Shown: positions 8,137-16,412, numbered from the stretch's first letter. The stretch: 64,000 nucleotides of DNA from CAWIMX01 sp963792785 (GCA_963792785.1 CAWBXO010000001.1:1488001-1552000), one strand, 5' to 3'. Notes: generated by a model from the sequence alone, not told the origin. Made by a program: numbers and translations.

Positions 8137-8979
8137 TCAGCCGGATGCGGCGAGCCGCGTGAACTGCACCTTCAGCGCGTTGACCGTTGCCAGGTAGCGG
8201 CGGGCGTCGTGGTCGCCGCATCGCTGGCCGCGTCTGAATCGGAACCCGCGGCGCGCGTAGGCGTTGCCGGCCCCGCTTCCGCACAGGTGGATGACCGCCG
8301 CGAGGTCCTGCCGCTGTTGCAGCGTGGCGGTGGCGGCGCGGTTGCGCCCGAGGGTGCGCGCGACCGTGCGATCCAGCAGCGCCGCCGTCATTTCCACTGC
8401 GTGCCCGGGCACCGTGCGCGTGTAGAGCGCGTTGAACCAGCACGACCGCAGGTCGTACCAGGGCCCGTCCTCGACCACGACGTGGTCATGGATGCAGTAG
8501 CGTCTGGCTTCGGCGAAGGTGCCGTCGGTGATCTGAAACATGCCGACGGCGCTCGAGGCCGGCCGGTACACCTCGAATGGGTTCCAACTGAATCGCCACC
8601 GCCAATAGGTCCGTGCGATCGGATTGCCGCCGCCCTCCATCTGGGCCAGTGCGGCGAGCAGTTCCGGAGTGATGACTGCCGTGGAGTGCTTGCTGAAGAG
8701 CGGCCCGTATTGTTGCCAGGTCTGCGCTGGCGGCTTCACGAACGATCCGCTGACCGGGAAGAACACCTCGGTCGGCTTGCGGGCCACCTGCACCATCCAG
8801 TTCGCGCCTGCCCAGACCGCCACGAGCAGGACCGTCGCGACGACGATCCGCATGGGCAACGGGGCGACCCGCCAGGCCTGGAGCGCGCGTCCGCTCACGC
8901 GCGAGGTCGCCCGGACGCGCCGTCGATAGGGTCCGACGGTACGACGACCACGGCGTTCTCCGAGGAGGGGCTTACTCAT
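8137..8979 (-). CDS. Membrane-anchored lytic transglycosylase-like (SLT) protein
   Basis: A 280-residue protein with a basic cytoplasmic N-terminus, one membrane segment (about residues 43-63) and a periplasmic domain resembling soluble lytic transglycosylases. The catalytic Glu would be Glu115 in LLAALAQMEGGGNP, followed by SSAVGMFQITDGTFAEA, which matches the family's G(M/L)(F/M)Q(I/L) motif. Such enzymes cleave peptidoglycan with formation of 1,6-anhydromuramic acid. ATG at 8979 is preferred over a TTG three codons upstream. It is transcribed away from the toxin-antitoxin pair, sharing its upstream region. Confidence 0.72.
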   Translation of the reverse strand: MSKPLLGERRGRRTVGPYRRRVRATSRVSGRALQAWRVAPLPMRIVVATVLLVAVWAGANWMVQVARKPTEVFFPVSGSFVKPPAQTWQQYGPLFSKHSTAVITPELLAALAQMEGGGNPIARTYWRWRFSWNPFEVYRPASSAVGMFQITDGTFAEARRYCIHDHVVVEDGPWYDLRSCWFNALYTRTVPGHAVEMTAALLDRTVARTLGRNRAATATLQQRQDLAAVIHLCGSGAGNAYARRGFRFRRGQRCGDHDARRYLATVNALKVQFTRLAASG

Positions 8980-9038
8980 GTCATCCAAGCGGCGCCCCGC
9001 GCTGGTGGTCTCGCCCCATGGCAGGACCGATGCGGAAC

Positions 9039-9055
9039 GGTATCAGTATGATACC
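9039..9055. promoter_or_regulatory. Palindromic operator upstream of toxin-antitoxin pair
   Basis: A perfect inverted repeat, GGTATCA-GTA-TGATACC, lies 21 nt upstream of the antitoxin ATG and in the gap to the divergent transglycosylase gene. Ribbon-helix-helix antitoxins of the FitA/VapB class bind such short palindromes for autoregulation, so this is the likely operator. Binding is inferred. Confidence 0.7.
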
Positions 9056-9076
9056 ATCTTCCGGTGGAGGCCTCGC

Positions 9077-9310
9077 ATGGCGAGTGTGTTGGTTCGTGAT
9101 CTCGACGATGATGTCTTGAAGGAACTGAAGGCCTCGGCAAAGGCGCACGGGCGATCGCTCCAGGCGGAGATCCATGATGTCCTGAAGCGGGCTGGCACTC
9201 GCAATCTCGCGGAGACTCGTCGCTTGTCTGGCCGATGGCTCAAGCGACTCAGCCGTTCGTCGCATTCCGATAGCACCGCCCTCATTCGCGACGACCGGGA
9301 CGCGCGTTGA
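9077..9310 (+). CDS. FitA/VapB-type ribbon-helix-helix antitoxin
   Basis: A 77-residue protein starting MASVLVRDLDDDVLKELKAS and continuing AKAHGRSLQAEIHDVLKRAG, the FitA-like RHH fold (a beta strand giving DNA contacts, then two helices). The basic C-terminal part should wrap the toxin. The stop overlaps the toxin's TTG start (TTGA), typical of coupled toxin-antitoxin translation. The preceding palindrome is its likely binding site. ATG at 9077 is used; an upstream extension would run over the operator. Confidence 0.88.
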   Translation: MASVLVRDLDDDVLKELKASAKAHGRSLQAEIHDVLKRAGTRNLAETRRLSGRWLKRLSRSSHSDSTALIRDDRDAR

Positions 9311-9735
9311 GCGTCTTCGTGCTCGACGCCAGTGTTGTGCTCAAGTGGTTTGTGCCAGAGGTCCACAGCGACGCGGCGCGTCGATTGCTGAACGCTCCGC
9401 ATCAATATCTCGCCCCTGATCTGCTCTTCCCCGAGGCGGGCAACGCCATTTGGAAGAAGGCGCGACGAGGTGAGTTGACGCCGGAAGAGGCGCAACGACT
9501 GGTTGCCGATCTCGCCAGGGTGGCGGTCGACACCGTCGCCACCCGTGGACTGATCGGTGACGCTTACGCGCTCGCCAGCGCGACCGGACGAAGCGTGTAC
9601 GACTCGACCTACGTTGCTCTGGCCGTTCGACTCGAGACTCAGCTGATCACGGCCGACGACCGGCTTGAGCAGGCACTCGCGGCCCATCCGATGATCGCTG
9701 CACACGTCTGCCTGATTCAGACGTTCGGCGCATGA
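9307..9735 (+). CDS. vapC: VapC/FitB-type PIN-domain toxin
   Basis: A 142-residue PIN-domain ribonuclease of the VapC family. The acidic active-site residues are visible: Asp7 (VLDASVVLKWF), Glu43 (LFPEAGNAIWKK), Asp99 (RSVYDSTYVALA) and Asp117/118 (LITADDRL). Such toxins cleave RNA (often tRNA or rRNA) in the cytoplasm when the antitoxin is degraded. The start is a TTG that overlaps the antitoxin stop. All catalytic residues are present, so it should be active. Confidence 0.9.
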   Translation: MSVFVLDASVVLKWFVPEVHSDAARRLLNAPHQYLAPDLLFPEAGNAIWKKARRGELTPEEAQRLVADLARVAVDTVATRGLIGDAYALASATGRSVYDSTYVALAVRLETQLITADDRLEQALAAHPMIAAHVCLIQTFGA

Positions 9736-9822
9736 TGGAAGCCGGTTTCCGGCCCTGAGCCGGGCGGATGACTCGGCACTGGGCGACTACTCATTACCGA
9801 CTGACATGAAAACGCCCCGTGC

Positions 9823-10839
9823 CTACCACCACATGCCGTATGGGGTTTCCGACAGCGGCACGCTTCGCTGATCGAAAGAAAGGACCGAGACCTCGGACAT
9901 GGCGAAGTCCTCGGTGAAGGAGAGCTTGGCGGTACCGGAGAGTTCAACGCGTTCCTTGACGTCACGCTGGAAGGTGCGAACGCCATCTTCCGTATCGTCC
10001 TCCCACCGCATGTCGAAGTCCATCGCCTGAACGGTGTCGAACGCGACCGTGCATTCACCGTCACCAATTGCAACGATTGAGACCTCCACGCCCTCAGACT
10101 CCACGGAATCGTAGCCGTGGACCTCGAACCGGTCACTCCGGTGGTGAAAGTCGAGAGCCTGCAGCTCCTCGAAGATCGCCTCTTCGATCAGACTCAATTT
10201 GTCCTGAATCGCCAGGCGAAGCTTTTCCACACGCGCATCGTCGGACAGTAGCAGTTCCGTCAGCCGGGGAAGCGTCTGAAAGTACAGAAGCCCGCTGTAC
10301 CGCTGGCACGCGAGCTTCAGGTCTTGATCGCCAGAGACAACCGCGATGTACAGCTTCTCCTTCTGAGCGTACGCGTCGAGCATTTGAATCGCGAACGCGT
10401 CAGGGAACTCTTTGCGCTTCTTGCCTTCTTTGAAGGGCGCCTCCACCTTGTCGTACCAGCGCATCACCTTCTCGACGTCGAGGGCCTTGTACCCAAGCCG
10501 GACCACCGCGAACTGCTTCAGGAATGCCGACCACTCGTGATTTGCGAGGCTCTCGGCCTCGTGTGCTTCGATCTCTGGGCTGCTGAACTCCCGTGCGAAT
10601 CCCTTGAGTTTTGCAAGGAACGGTGCTTTCCGCCGCGCGCCCTCGACGGCTGTTAGCACCTCAGCCACCCGGTCCCGCAGATGGCGCTTGATCTCTCGTT
10701 CGGTCGGGTCGGGAAGGAGAAGCGTGAGCTGCCGCTTGGCACAGGGGGGCACGAACGTCGCCAGGGCGGTCGATTGAAAGTTGTACTGTTGCGACTCGAA
10801 GATGCTCGTGTCGAGGAAGACAGCAGTGGGAATCGACAT
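9823..10839 (-). CDS. PIN-domain (DUF4935-like) putative nuclease coupled to UvrD-like helicase
   Basis: A 338-residue protein whose N-terminal half is a PIN-like nuclease: Asp10 (AVFLDTSIFES), Glu49 (PTEREIKRHL), Asp147 (FPDAFAIQML) and Asp171/173 (VVSGDQDLKLA). The architecture fits large PIN proteins of the DUF4935 type, not VapC. Residues about 200-338 form a separate acidic, beta-rich domain of unknown role. Its ATG overlaps the TAA of the helicase (TAATG), so the two were made as a coupled pair. GC is lower than in neighbouring core genes. Function is not established; a nucleic-acid-cutting partner of the helicase is inferred. Confidence 0.75.
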   Translation of the reverse strand: MSIPTAVFLDTSIFESQQYNFQSTALATFVPPCAKRQLTLLLPDPTEREIKRHLRDRVAEVLTAVEGARRKAPFLAKLKGFAREFSSPEIEAHEAESLANHEWSAFLKQFAVVRLGYKALDVEKVMRWYDKVEAPFKEGKKRKEFPDAFAIQMLDAYAQKEKLYIAVVSGDQDLKLACQRYSGLLYFQTLPRLTELLLSDDARVEKLRLAIQDKLSLIEEAIFEELQALDFHHRSDRFEVHGYDSVESEGVEVSIVAIGDGECTVAFDTVQAMDFDMRWEDDTEDGVRTFQRDVKERVELSGTAKLSFTEDFAMSEVSVLSFDQRSVPLSETPYGMWW

Positions 10840-12746
10840 TAGACCAGCGCGTCCCCGCCGATCGGTGCTGGGCGTGTCGGACCCAGCTCGTTGATGAACC
10901 GGGATGCCTGGACCTGACCACCGGCGACACCAAGACCCATCTGAAACGCTTGTTGCACCGGGATATGCGTCACGCTCGACAGGATCAGTGTTTCGGTCGT
11001 GCGAGTCAGCGCAACGTAGAACAGGCGCCGCTGTTCCTCAAGGCTCCGCTGCCTGTCCGCGTGCGGAGCAGCGTAGTCGATCCGCGGAATCATGCCCTCA
11101 ATGCACCCCATGACGACGACCAGCTTCGCGGTCAGGCCCTTCGACTTGTGCAGACTCATCACGCGGACGAAGTCGACGTCTGTCGGGGTCTCCATCTGCG
11201 TTACCCCTGCCCGGACCTCCTGAAGAAGTTCCTCTGCGTCGAACTGCATCGCTGCCGGGAACGAGGACGTCACGATCGTCCGAAGCGGCTCCGCCCACTC
11301 CTGACCGTCAGGAAACAATGCGTCGGCAAGCGCGTGCCCCTGCAGCGCGCCCATCGCAGCCTCCTGTTGCCTCAACAGTCGGTACCTCTGAACCACGGGC
11401 CTAGTGTGCGCGATTGTGATCTGCGCGTCCGCCAGCTGCTCGAGTACCTGTGCGCGGCGAGTCGCCGGTCTCCTCACATGTCGCGCGAATCCTCCGCCAA
11501 CCGGCTTCGCCCAGACCATCGCTGCCGAACCCACACCAGCATCGGAGGGCAACACGGTCCTCCGGCTCCGCGAGAAGCGTCAGGAGCGTGTACATCTCCT
11601 GCGCCTGGCACGCGTCCAGCTGCTTCGGATTTCCGTCCAGCGCCTGCTCGTTAAAGAAACTGTGGGCCACGACACCTGCTTCGAGAAGGGAATCCCGCAC
11701 GGCGTACCCCAGCTGCCGTCGTGGAGCCAGAATCAGCACGTCACCGGCGGACACGTCCCCCTGCTCGATCCTGTGAACGACGTACTGCGCGATCCCCTGC
11801 GCCTCAGCATCCATTGACGCCCACTGCACAATCTGGACGTTCCCCGCACCGTTCCCCTGCCGGGGCTGAAGCGGCCTGCCGCTCGCCGTCCGGTTGTGGG
11901 TGATAAGGCTGTTCGAGAGCGTGACGACTCTCGTCGGGCATCGTCGGCAGATATCGAGGGTCTCATCGTGCGTTCCGGGATGGACGACTGCGAAGGCGAC
12001 GATCCCCTCAGGATGAGCGTGCTTGAAGGAGTAGATGGACTGATCCTCATCCCCTATGACGTTCAGCGAGCCGTGCTCGGCCAAGAGATCGACGAGTACC
12101 TGCTCGGCCCGGTTCAGATCCTGGAATTCATCGACGATCACATGCTCGAACTGAGTGCGCTCGTCGCACAGCGGATTGTTCCGGATGTACTCGAGCGTGA
12201 CCGGCACCATCTCGGCGATCAACATCGCCCCGTGGAACGTCAACCACGTCAGAAGAGCGGCCTGAAACGCCTGATCTTGTGCATCCTGCGGCCAGCCGGG
12301 CTCGTCGCTCTGTAGACGTGCCCACGCCGCGCCGAACGCCTCAAGCTTCTTCTCAGCCCCTCTAACGCCGCCGAATGCTCGGAGGTCTTGCAGGAGAAAC
12401 CGTTCCTCCGACGCTGCCAATGAGGTGCTAGCCGTCCCGTGGCGGCCAGCACCTCATTGCGCTGAAGAATCGAGAAACACAGGCCGTGCAGGGTTCCAGC
12501 CCAAACCAGTTCGGCACCATCGACGCCAAGCTCCGCGATCTCTCTCGCGATGTCCCTCGCCGCGGTTCTGGTGAATGTGCAGGCCAAAATCCGCTGGGGA
12601 ACCCCACCCTCCTCCAGAAGCCGCATGACGCGACGTTTCATTGCATACGTCTTACCGGTTCCTGGGCCCGCGAGCACTCGCAGTGGCGACTCGTCGCTCC
12701 CGGCAATGTTCAGCGCCACCCCGACCAATCCATCGTCCCAAGCCAT
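10839..12746 (-). pseudogene. UvrD/PcrA-like superfamily 1 DNA helicase, disrupted by two frameshifts
   Basis: All SF1 helicase motifs are present but spread over three frames. First frame (12746 to about 12440): motif I AGPGTGKTYAMKRRV and motif Ia ACTFTRTAARDIAREI. Second (about 12420 to 11460): motif II VIVDEFQDLNRAEQ and motif III VIGDEDQSIYSFKHAHPEG. Third (about 11455 to 10839): motif V RVMSLHKSKGLTAKLV and motif VI EEQRRLFYVALTRT. The first shift lies at a 15-bp inverted repeat (12419-12458), the second near 11450-11462. Repaired length is about 630 residues, normal for a short UvrD-like helicase. It is either a recent pseudogene or carries sequencing errors. Confidence 0.8.
12419..12458. 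repeat. 15-bp inverted repeat (14/15) inside the helicase gene at a frameshift
   Basis: Positions 12419-12433 and 12444-12458 are reverse complements except for one base, with a 10-nt loop. The reading frame of the helicase changes exactly here. Quasi-palindromes are known sites of template-switch mutation and also of polymerase or sequencing error. Confidence 0.85.
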
Positions 12747-12774
12747 CGGAATAGACTACGACAAACTCGGATCT

Positions 12775-12972
12775 CTATGGTGAGGTGGCGTCGCCGCTCA
12801 TTAGCTGACCTACGTAAATCTTGCGCTCGTGGACTTCTCGGATCGATTCGAGCCCGGGGCCGAGCCGGGGCCACAACCACTCGGGTCGGCCGAACAGGGT
12901 CAGCACCCTCGGATTGCATCGACCCTGGGCCAAAGGCACCGGCCGATAGCCCCGCTCAGAGTCTGATGACAT
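12775..12972 (-). CDS. Small hypothetical protein upstream of the helicase
   Basis: A 65-residue open frame in the same direction as the helicase, ending 28 nt before its start. The product contains VLTLFGRPEWLWPRLGPGLE and then SIREVHERKIYVGQLMSGD, which reads like natural protein and not like an antisense shadow, as there is no gene on the other strand. No family is recognised. It could be a small third gene of the helicase-PIN operon or the remnant of a larger gene. Confidence 0.3.
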   Translation of the reverse strand: MSSDSERGYRPVPLAQGRCNPRVLTLFGRPEWLWPRLGPGLESIREVHERKIYVGQLMSGDATSP

Positions 12973-13101
12973 CCGGCTCTCGACGTGCGCTGCACGACCG
13001 CTTCGATTCAGCCATCGTGCCTGTACTCACGCGATTCGGTCTCGACAAACGCCGCAGCGGCGACGTTTTCAGAGAGGGGCCCGCACGCCACGCGGGAGGT
13101 C

Positions 13102-13395
13102 TTACGCGACGTCCTTGCGCGTGTGCTCCGCGAGCACCTCGTTGATGAGGGTCTGGTAGCCGACACGCCGGCGGCGCGCCTCCTTGCGGAACGACTCGAG
13201 AACGCTCGGATCGACGCGAATGGCGATCAACTGACGGGGTTCCTTCCCAATCGGTGGCCGACCCACGCGGCGCATAACCGCCAGCTGCTCCGGCGACGAG
13301 TCCGGAATATCCGAGAAGTCAATCCTTCGCCGCGTACGCCGCACGCTCGCCGCGGCTCGCCCGCCGCGCGCTGATGATCCGGATCGCTTCGGCAT
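13102..13395 (-). CDS. brnA: BrnA-like antitoxin
   Basis: A 97-residue protein (80 if the internal GTG at 13344 is used) whose C-terminus matches the BrnA antitoxin: a linker with RRVGRPPIGKEPRQLI, then AIRVDPSVLESFRKEA and GYQTLINEVLAEH, a ribbon-helix-helix fold. BrnA neutralises BrnT and represses the operon. With the ATG at 13395 it overlaps brnT by 77 bp, unusually long; the GTG at 13344 would reduce this to 26 bp and is a real alternative. It follows the toxin gene, the usual order for this family. Confidence 0.82.
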   Translation of the reverse strand: MPKRSGSSARGGRAAASVRRTRRRIDFSDIPDSSPEQLAVMRRVGRPPIGKEPRQLIAIRVDPSVLESFRKEARRRRVGYQTLINEVLAEHTRKDVA

Positions 13396-13603
13396 CGCCA
13401 CTTCTCCTGAGCGTATACGCCACCATGAACACCTGTCCGTCGGCCGACCGACCAAGCCGGCGGAATCGCGATTCGGCCGATGAGTGCTCCAGATCGGGGC
13501 CGTCGAGTGCGTCCGGATCCAGAAAGACCGTCACGGCATCATCGAAGGTGACGCCGTGTTTCGCCGCGTTGGCGTCGGCCTTCCGCGGGTCCCACTCGAA
13601 CAC
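13319..13603 (-). CDS. brnT: BrnT-like ribonuclease toxin
   Basis: A 94-residue BrnT toxin: starts MFEWDPRKADANAAKHGVTF, has DAVTVFLDPDALDGPD, and ends with AIRIISARRASRGERAAY, all family landmarks. BrnT is a RelE-fold endoribonuclease. The start is GTG. A near-perfect palindrome containing a TATACT -10-like hexamer sits only a few bases upstream, which suggests a leaderless or nearly leaderless transcript repressed by the BrnA-BrnT complex. Confidence 0.88.
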   Translation of the reverse strand: MFEWDPRKADANAAKHGVTFDDAVTVFLDPDALDGPDLEHSSAESRFRRLGRSADGQVFMVAYTLRRSGDAEAIRIISARRASRGERAAYAAKD

Positions 13604-13605
13604 CT

Positions 13606-13623
13606 ATTCAGTATATACGGAAT
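13606..13623. promoter_or_regulatory. 18-bp palindrome at the brnT promoter
   Basis: The sequence ATTCAGTATATACGGAAT is palindromic except for one base pair (ATTC-x-GTATATAC-x-GAAT) and ends 2 nt before the brnT GTG. On the minus strand it contains TATACT, a good -10 element. It is probably both operator and core promoter of brnTA. Confidence 0.62.
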
Positions 13624-13772
13624 GCCGCGCATGCCGAAGGCGCGGACCAAGGAGACCGCCGCCGATGTCACATGCTCGATCCCGCGCGCGCAAGAAGGCA
13701 CCAAAACGGGTGCTCGCCGCCGGGATCCGACGGGGGTACCGCGAGCCGCTTCGAGCAGGGACCTGGCGGCCT

Positions 13773-14285
13773 CTACCGTTTGCCGAAGGAGATGCCTTGG
13801 GCCACGCGAAACTGGTCTGTCCCCTGGCCGACGGTCTTGAACCACCGCGCGTCGGTTCGCAAGTCCAGCGTGTCGTTCATCGGCATCTTCAAGCCGCCTC
13901 CAACGCTCACCGTCACGCCCACGCGCGGCTGGGTACCGATCGGAGAACCACTGGAGGAGATGACAGGCGTCCCATATCGTGAGAGCCCGATTCCCGCGGC
14001 GAGATACGGCGACGCTTGGCCGACCTGCGCGGGAAACCACAATAGACTGGTGTTGACACTCAGCGCGTTGATATGGCCCTCGCCACGACGATAGGCGACA
14101 TCGGTCTCGACATCGAGCGTCGACGTGATCGGGAACGTGACGGCGGCGCCGACGGGAGAGGCCCCAGCCGATCCGACCGCGACATAGGGCGTGACTTCGA
14201 CCGTTTGGGCGTCCTGCGCCGCCACGGGCAAGGCGGGGAGAGTGAGCGCGACGAGTGCGACGACAGCAAAACTGTAGGTCCTCAT
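13773..14285 (-). CDS. Outer-membrane beta-barrel protein (small)
   Basis: A 170-residue protein with a signal peptide (residues 1-23, ending PVAAQ) and alternating hydrophobic strands such as VEVTPYVAVGSAG, LDVETDVAYRR, ASPYLAAGIGLSRYG and RVGVTVSVGGGLKMPM. This pattern fits an eight-stranded OmpA/OmpW-like barrel in the outer membrane. The last residues (ISFGKR) do not end in the usual aromatic residue. Function is unknown. It is a single gene between the BrnTA locus and a secreted-protein gene. Confidence 0.7.
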   Translation of the reverse strand: MRTYSFAVVALVALTLPALPVAAQDAQTVEVTPYVAVGSAGASPVGAAVTFPITSTLDVETDVAYRRGEGHINALSVNTSLLWFPAQVGQASPYLAAGIGLSRYGTPVISSSGSPIGTQPRVGVTVSVGGGLKMPMNDTLDLRTDARWFKTVGQGTDQFRVAQGISFGKR

Positions 14286-14371
14286 GACGCCCCCTCAGCG
14301 CGTTGACCGCAGCCGCTGGACCTTTAGACGGTCAACGGCTCCCTTTGGCTGCGACCCCCAGAACCTCAGGA

Positions 14372-15394
14372 TCACTTCTTGTCTTTCGCTTTCGCCTCGT
14401 CCGCCCTGGCGCCCGCCAGGATCCCGGTCATCGCGTAGTTGCCTTCGTGGCACGCGTACTCGTAGATCTGGTCGTCGGTGTGCTTCAGCCGGATCATGAA
14501 CGTCCACGGCTGCACCCACGTGTCGGGGTCGTCCACGGTGAGCTCCCAGTTGAGGTAGTCGTGGCTCACGCGCGTGTAGCGCTCGGTCACCTTCACATTC
14601 GGCGTCGATCCCTGAAAGCCGTTCACGAAGTTCGTCGTCTCGACGACGAGGGTGTCGCCGTCCCACCAGCCGCGCGGATCGCCGTGCAGCTGCCGGACGC
14701 TCGCCGGCAGGTGCGGCCCGCCGTTGATCGGAACGATGCGCGCGTCGTGGATCATCTCCTGGAGGATCACGACGGCCTCCGGCGACTGCGTGATCTGCGC
14801 GTAGCTGTTGTAGCCGGTGCCCGTGCGCGGCGCGCCGTAGCTGATGCACCGCTCCGAGAGCGGCCGATCCTCGGGGCCGTCGGCGCGCCCGCGCGGGCCG
14901 GTCTCGGACCCTTCCACCACGACCGCGCGGCGCTGCTGCGCGCGGCGCGCCTGCGCCTCAGGCGTCAGCGGCGGGTACTGCCCGTTGGGCGGGTCGGTGA
15001 TGAGCGACGTGCGGTTGTCCCAGTCGCGATCCGCCATCCAGAACTGGTTGTAGTTGCCGGTGGTCGGGTCGTACGACACCTGGTCGTACTTGCCCGCGTC
15101 CTTGATGTTGAGCGCCACCTGCACCATGTTCTGGAACACGGCGTCGCCGCCCTGATCGACGTACTGCGCGACCAGACCCTTCAGCTCGTTCACCTCGGCG
15201 TCGGTGAGGTGGTCCTTGTCCTTCCACTGCGTCGGCCGCGTCATCGGGGTGACGCTGTTGTTCGACCAGACACCCTGGAGATCCGGGTGGCCGTCCGGCG
15301 TGCGCGGCACCTGGTAGGCGCCGGCGTTGGACTGGGCCGCGACCGAGCCGGCCGCCAGCCCGACCGCGACGAGGGCTGCAAAGAACGTTTTCAT
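14372..15394 (-). CDS. Secreted 'DGHPDLQGVW' family protein
   Basis: A 340-residue secreted protein (signal peptide ending SVAAQ). The mature N-terminus reads PRTPDGHPDLQGVWSNNSV, a motif shared by a large uncharacterised family abundant in Acidobacteriota, and the C-terminal half has GWWDGDTLVVETTNFVNG and TERYTRVSHDYLNWELTVDD, also diagnostic. The gene at 16413 belongs to the same family. Function is unknown; no enzyme motif is visible. It is divergent from the DUF6152 gene, with 71 nt between starts. Confidence 0.75.
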   Translation of the reverse strand: MKTFFAALVAVGLAAGSVAAQSNAGAYQVPRTPDGHPDLQGVWSNNSVTPMTRPTQWKDKDHLTDAEVNELKGLVAQYVDQGGDAVFQNMVQVALNIKDAGKYDQVSYDPTTGNYNQFWMADRDWDNRTSLITDPPNGQYPPLTPEAQARRAQQRRAVVVEGSETGPRGRADGPEDRPLSERCISYGAPRTGTGYNSYAQITQSPEAVVILQEMIHDARIVPINGGPHLPASVRQLHGDPRGWWDGDTLVVETTNFVNGFQGSTPNVKVTERYTRVSHDYLNWELTVDDPDTWVQPWTFMIRLKHTDDQIYEYACHEGNYAMTGILAGARADEAKAKDKK

Positions 15395-15465
15395 GGCGCC
15401 AGTGTGCCCCAGTCCCTCGGCCGCCGTCCAGTGTTATGCTGCTGCCGACAGAGGAGGTCCGGTTC

Positions 15466-15891
15466 ATGCGACGCACTACCTGGATGGTCATGATTTGTGC
15501 CGGCTGGCTGGCCGCGGCCGGGACCGTGCTGGCCCACCATGCGTTCTCGGCCGAATTCGACGCCGAGGCGCCCGTGAAGCTCGAGGGGCCCGTCACCAAC
15601 GTCGAGTGGATCAACCCGCATGCCTGGATTCACATGGAAGTGACCGGCCCGAACGGCGCCAAGGAAGAGTGGATGATCGAGGGCGGCACGCCGAACACGC
15701 TGAGCCGCCGCGGCATCACGCGCGGCTCGCTCGCCGTGGGCACCGTCATCGTCGTCCAGGGCTTCCAGGCGAAGGACGGCACCAAGCGCGCCAACGGCCG
15801 TGACATCACGCTGCCCGACGGCCGCACGCTGTTCATGGGATCCTCGGGCACCGGCGCGCCGCAGGACGGCCGCGACCCCGGCGGACGCTAA
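15466..15891 (+). CDS. DUF6152 family secreted protein
   Basis: A 141-residue exported protein. The signal peptide ends at LAHHAFSAEFD, and the family pattern HHAFSAEFD...VKLEGPVTNVEWINPHAWIH is clear. A beta-rich fold continues with NTLSRRGITRGSL and VIVVQGFQAKDGTKRANGRD. DUF6152 proteins commonly neighbour the DGxPDLxGxW secreted family, as here, but neither has a known function. The ATG at 15466 follows a strong GAGGAGG ribosome-binding site. Confidence 0.82.
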   Translation: MRRTTWMVMICAGWLAAAGTVLAHHAFSAEFDAEAPVKLEGPVTNVEWINPHAWIHMEVTGPNGAKEEWMIEGGTPNTLSRRGITRGSLAVGTVIVVQGFQAKDGTKRANGRDITLPDGRTLFMGSSGTGAPQDGRDPGGR

Positions 15892-15939
15892 GAGGCCGTG
15901 GTGAAGGTCGACACGGCCTGCGAGGCACAGAAAATTGGG

Positions 15940-16001
15940 CCACAGAGACACGGAGACACCGAGAAAACCCTGGAATGCTCTGTGTCTCCGCGTCTCCGTG
16001 G
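15940..16001. repeat. CACAGAGACACGGAGAC inverted repeat
   Basis: Two 24-nt arms (15940-15963 and 15978-16001) are reverse complements in 21 of 24 positions around a 14-nt loop. Each arm is built of about three 8-bp units (ACAGAGAC, ACGGAGAC, ACCGAGAA). It lies downstream of the DUF6152 gene and could act as a terminator. Elements of this type recur between genes in several GC-rich phyla. Confidence 0.75.
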
Positions 16002-16060
16002 TTGCTTCCTCCGGGTCTCGCCGCCCAGAGGCACTTCTGCCACGGGCGGATAGCCGCCCG

Positions 16061-16375
16061 ATGCGACGCCTCCGCGTTCGCCGAGCCTCCGGCGGACACG
16101 CGATCGCGCTTGCGGTGGCCCTGGCCGCCGCCGCGTCCTTCGTGCTGCTCGCGCAGGGCCGGATCTTCCACGCCATCGGCTGCGTCGGCCGCGCGGCGTC
16201 CGACTACACGATTACCGACACGCGCGCCGATCCCCCGATCGTCTACCGCATCCGGTACGACGAGCAGGAGCTCGAGTTTCAGGTCGGCCACACGGTGGAA
16301 GTGTCCGGGCCACTCTCGGCCGACGGAATCATGACGGTCCAGACGCTCGTCTGGATTTCCAACACGTGTTCGTAG
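16061..16375 (+). CDS. Small membrane-anchored hypothetical protein
   Basis: A 104-residue protein with a basic N-terminus, one membrane segment or signal sequence (about residues 14-33) and a short periplasmic part containing GCVGRAASDYTITDTRAD and VGHTVEVSGPLSADG. The latter resembles small OB-fold/DUF5818-like periplasmic proteins that end in a Cys-containing segment (SNTCS). The ATG at 16061 is chosen; there is no strong ribosome-binding site. Function unknown. Its TAG stop is the first part of a GGGTGCT repeat. Confidence 0.6.
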   Translation: MRRLRVRRASGGHAIALAVALAAAASFVLLAQGRIFHAIGCVGRAASDYTITDTRADPPIVYRIRYDEQELEFQVGHTVEVSGPLSADGIMTVQTLVWISNTCS

Positions 16376-16395
16376 GGTGCTGGGTGCTGGGTGCT
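16375..16395. repeat. 7-bp tandem array GGGTGCT x3
   Basis: Three exact GGGTGCT units start at the last base of the upstream stop codon and end 17 nt before the next ATG. The same unit builds the larger array at 20984-21069. Confidence 0.85.
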
Positions 16396-16412
16396 GGAGG
16401 TATGACGTGCGC

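Noticed and set aside
9000..13700. Prophage or transposon as carrier of the accessory island
   Set aside because: No transposase, integrase, terminal repeats or structural phage genes are visible; only lower GC and TA/helicase content mark the island.
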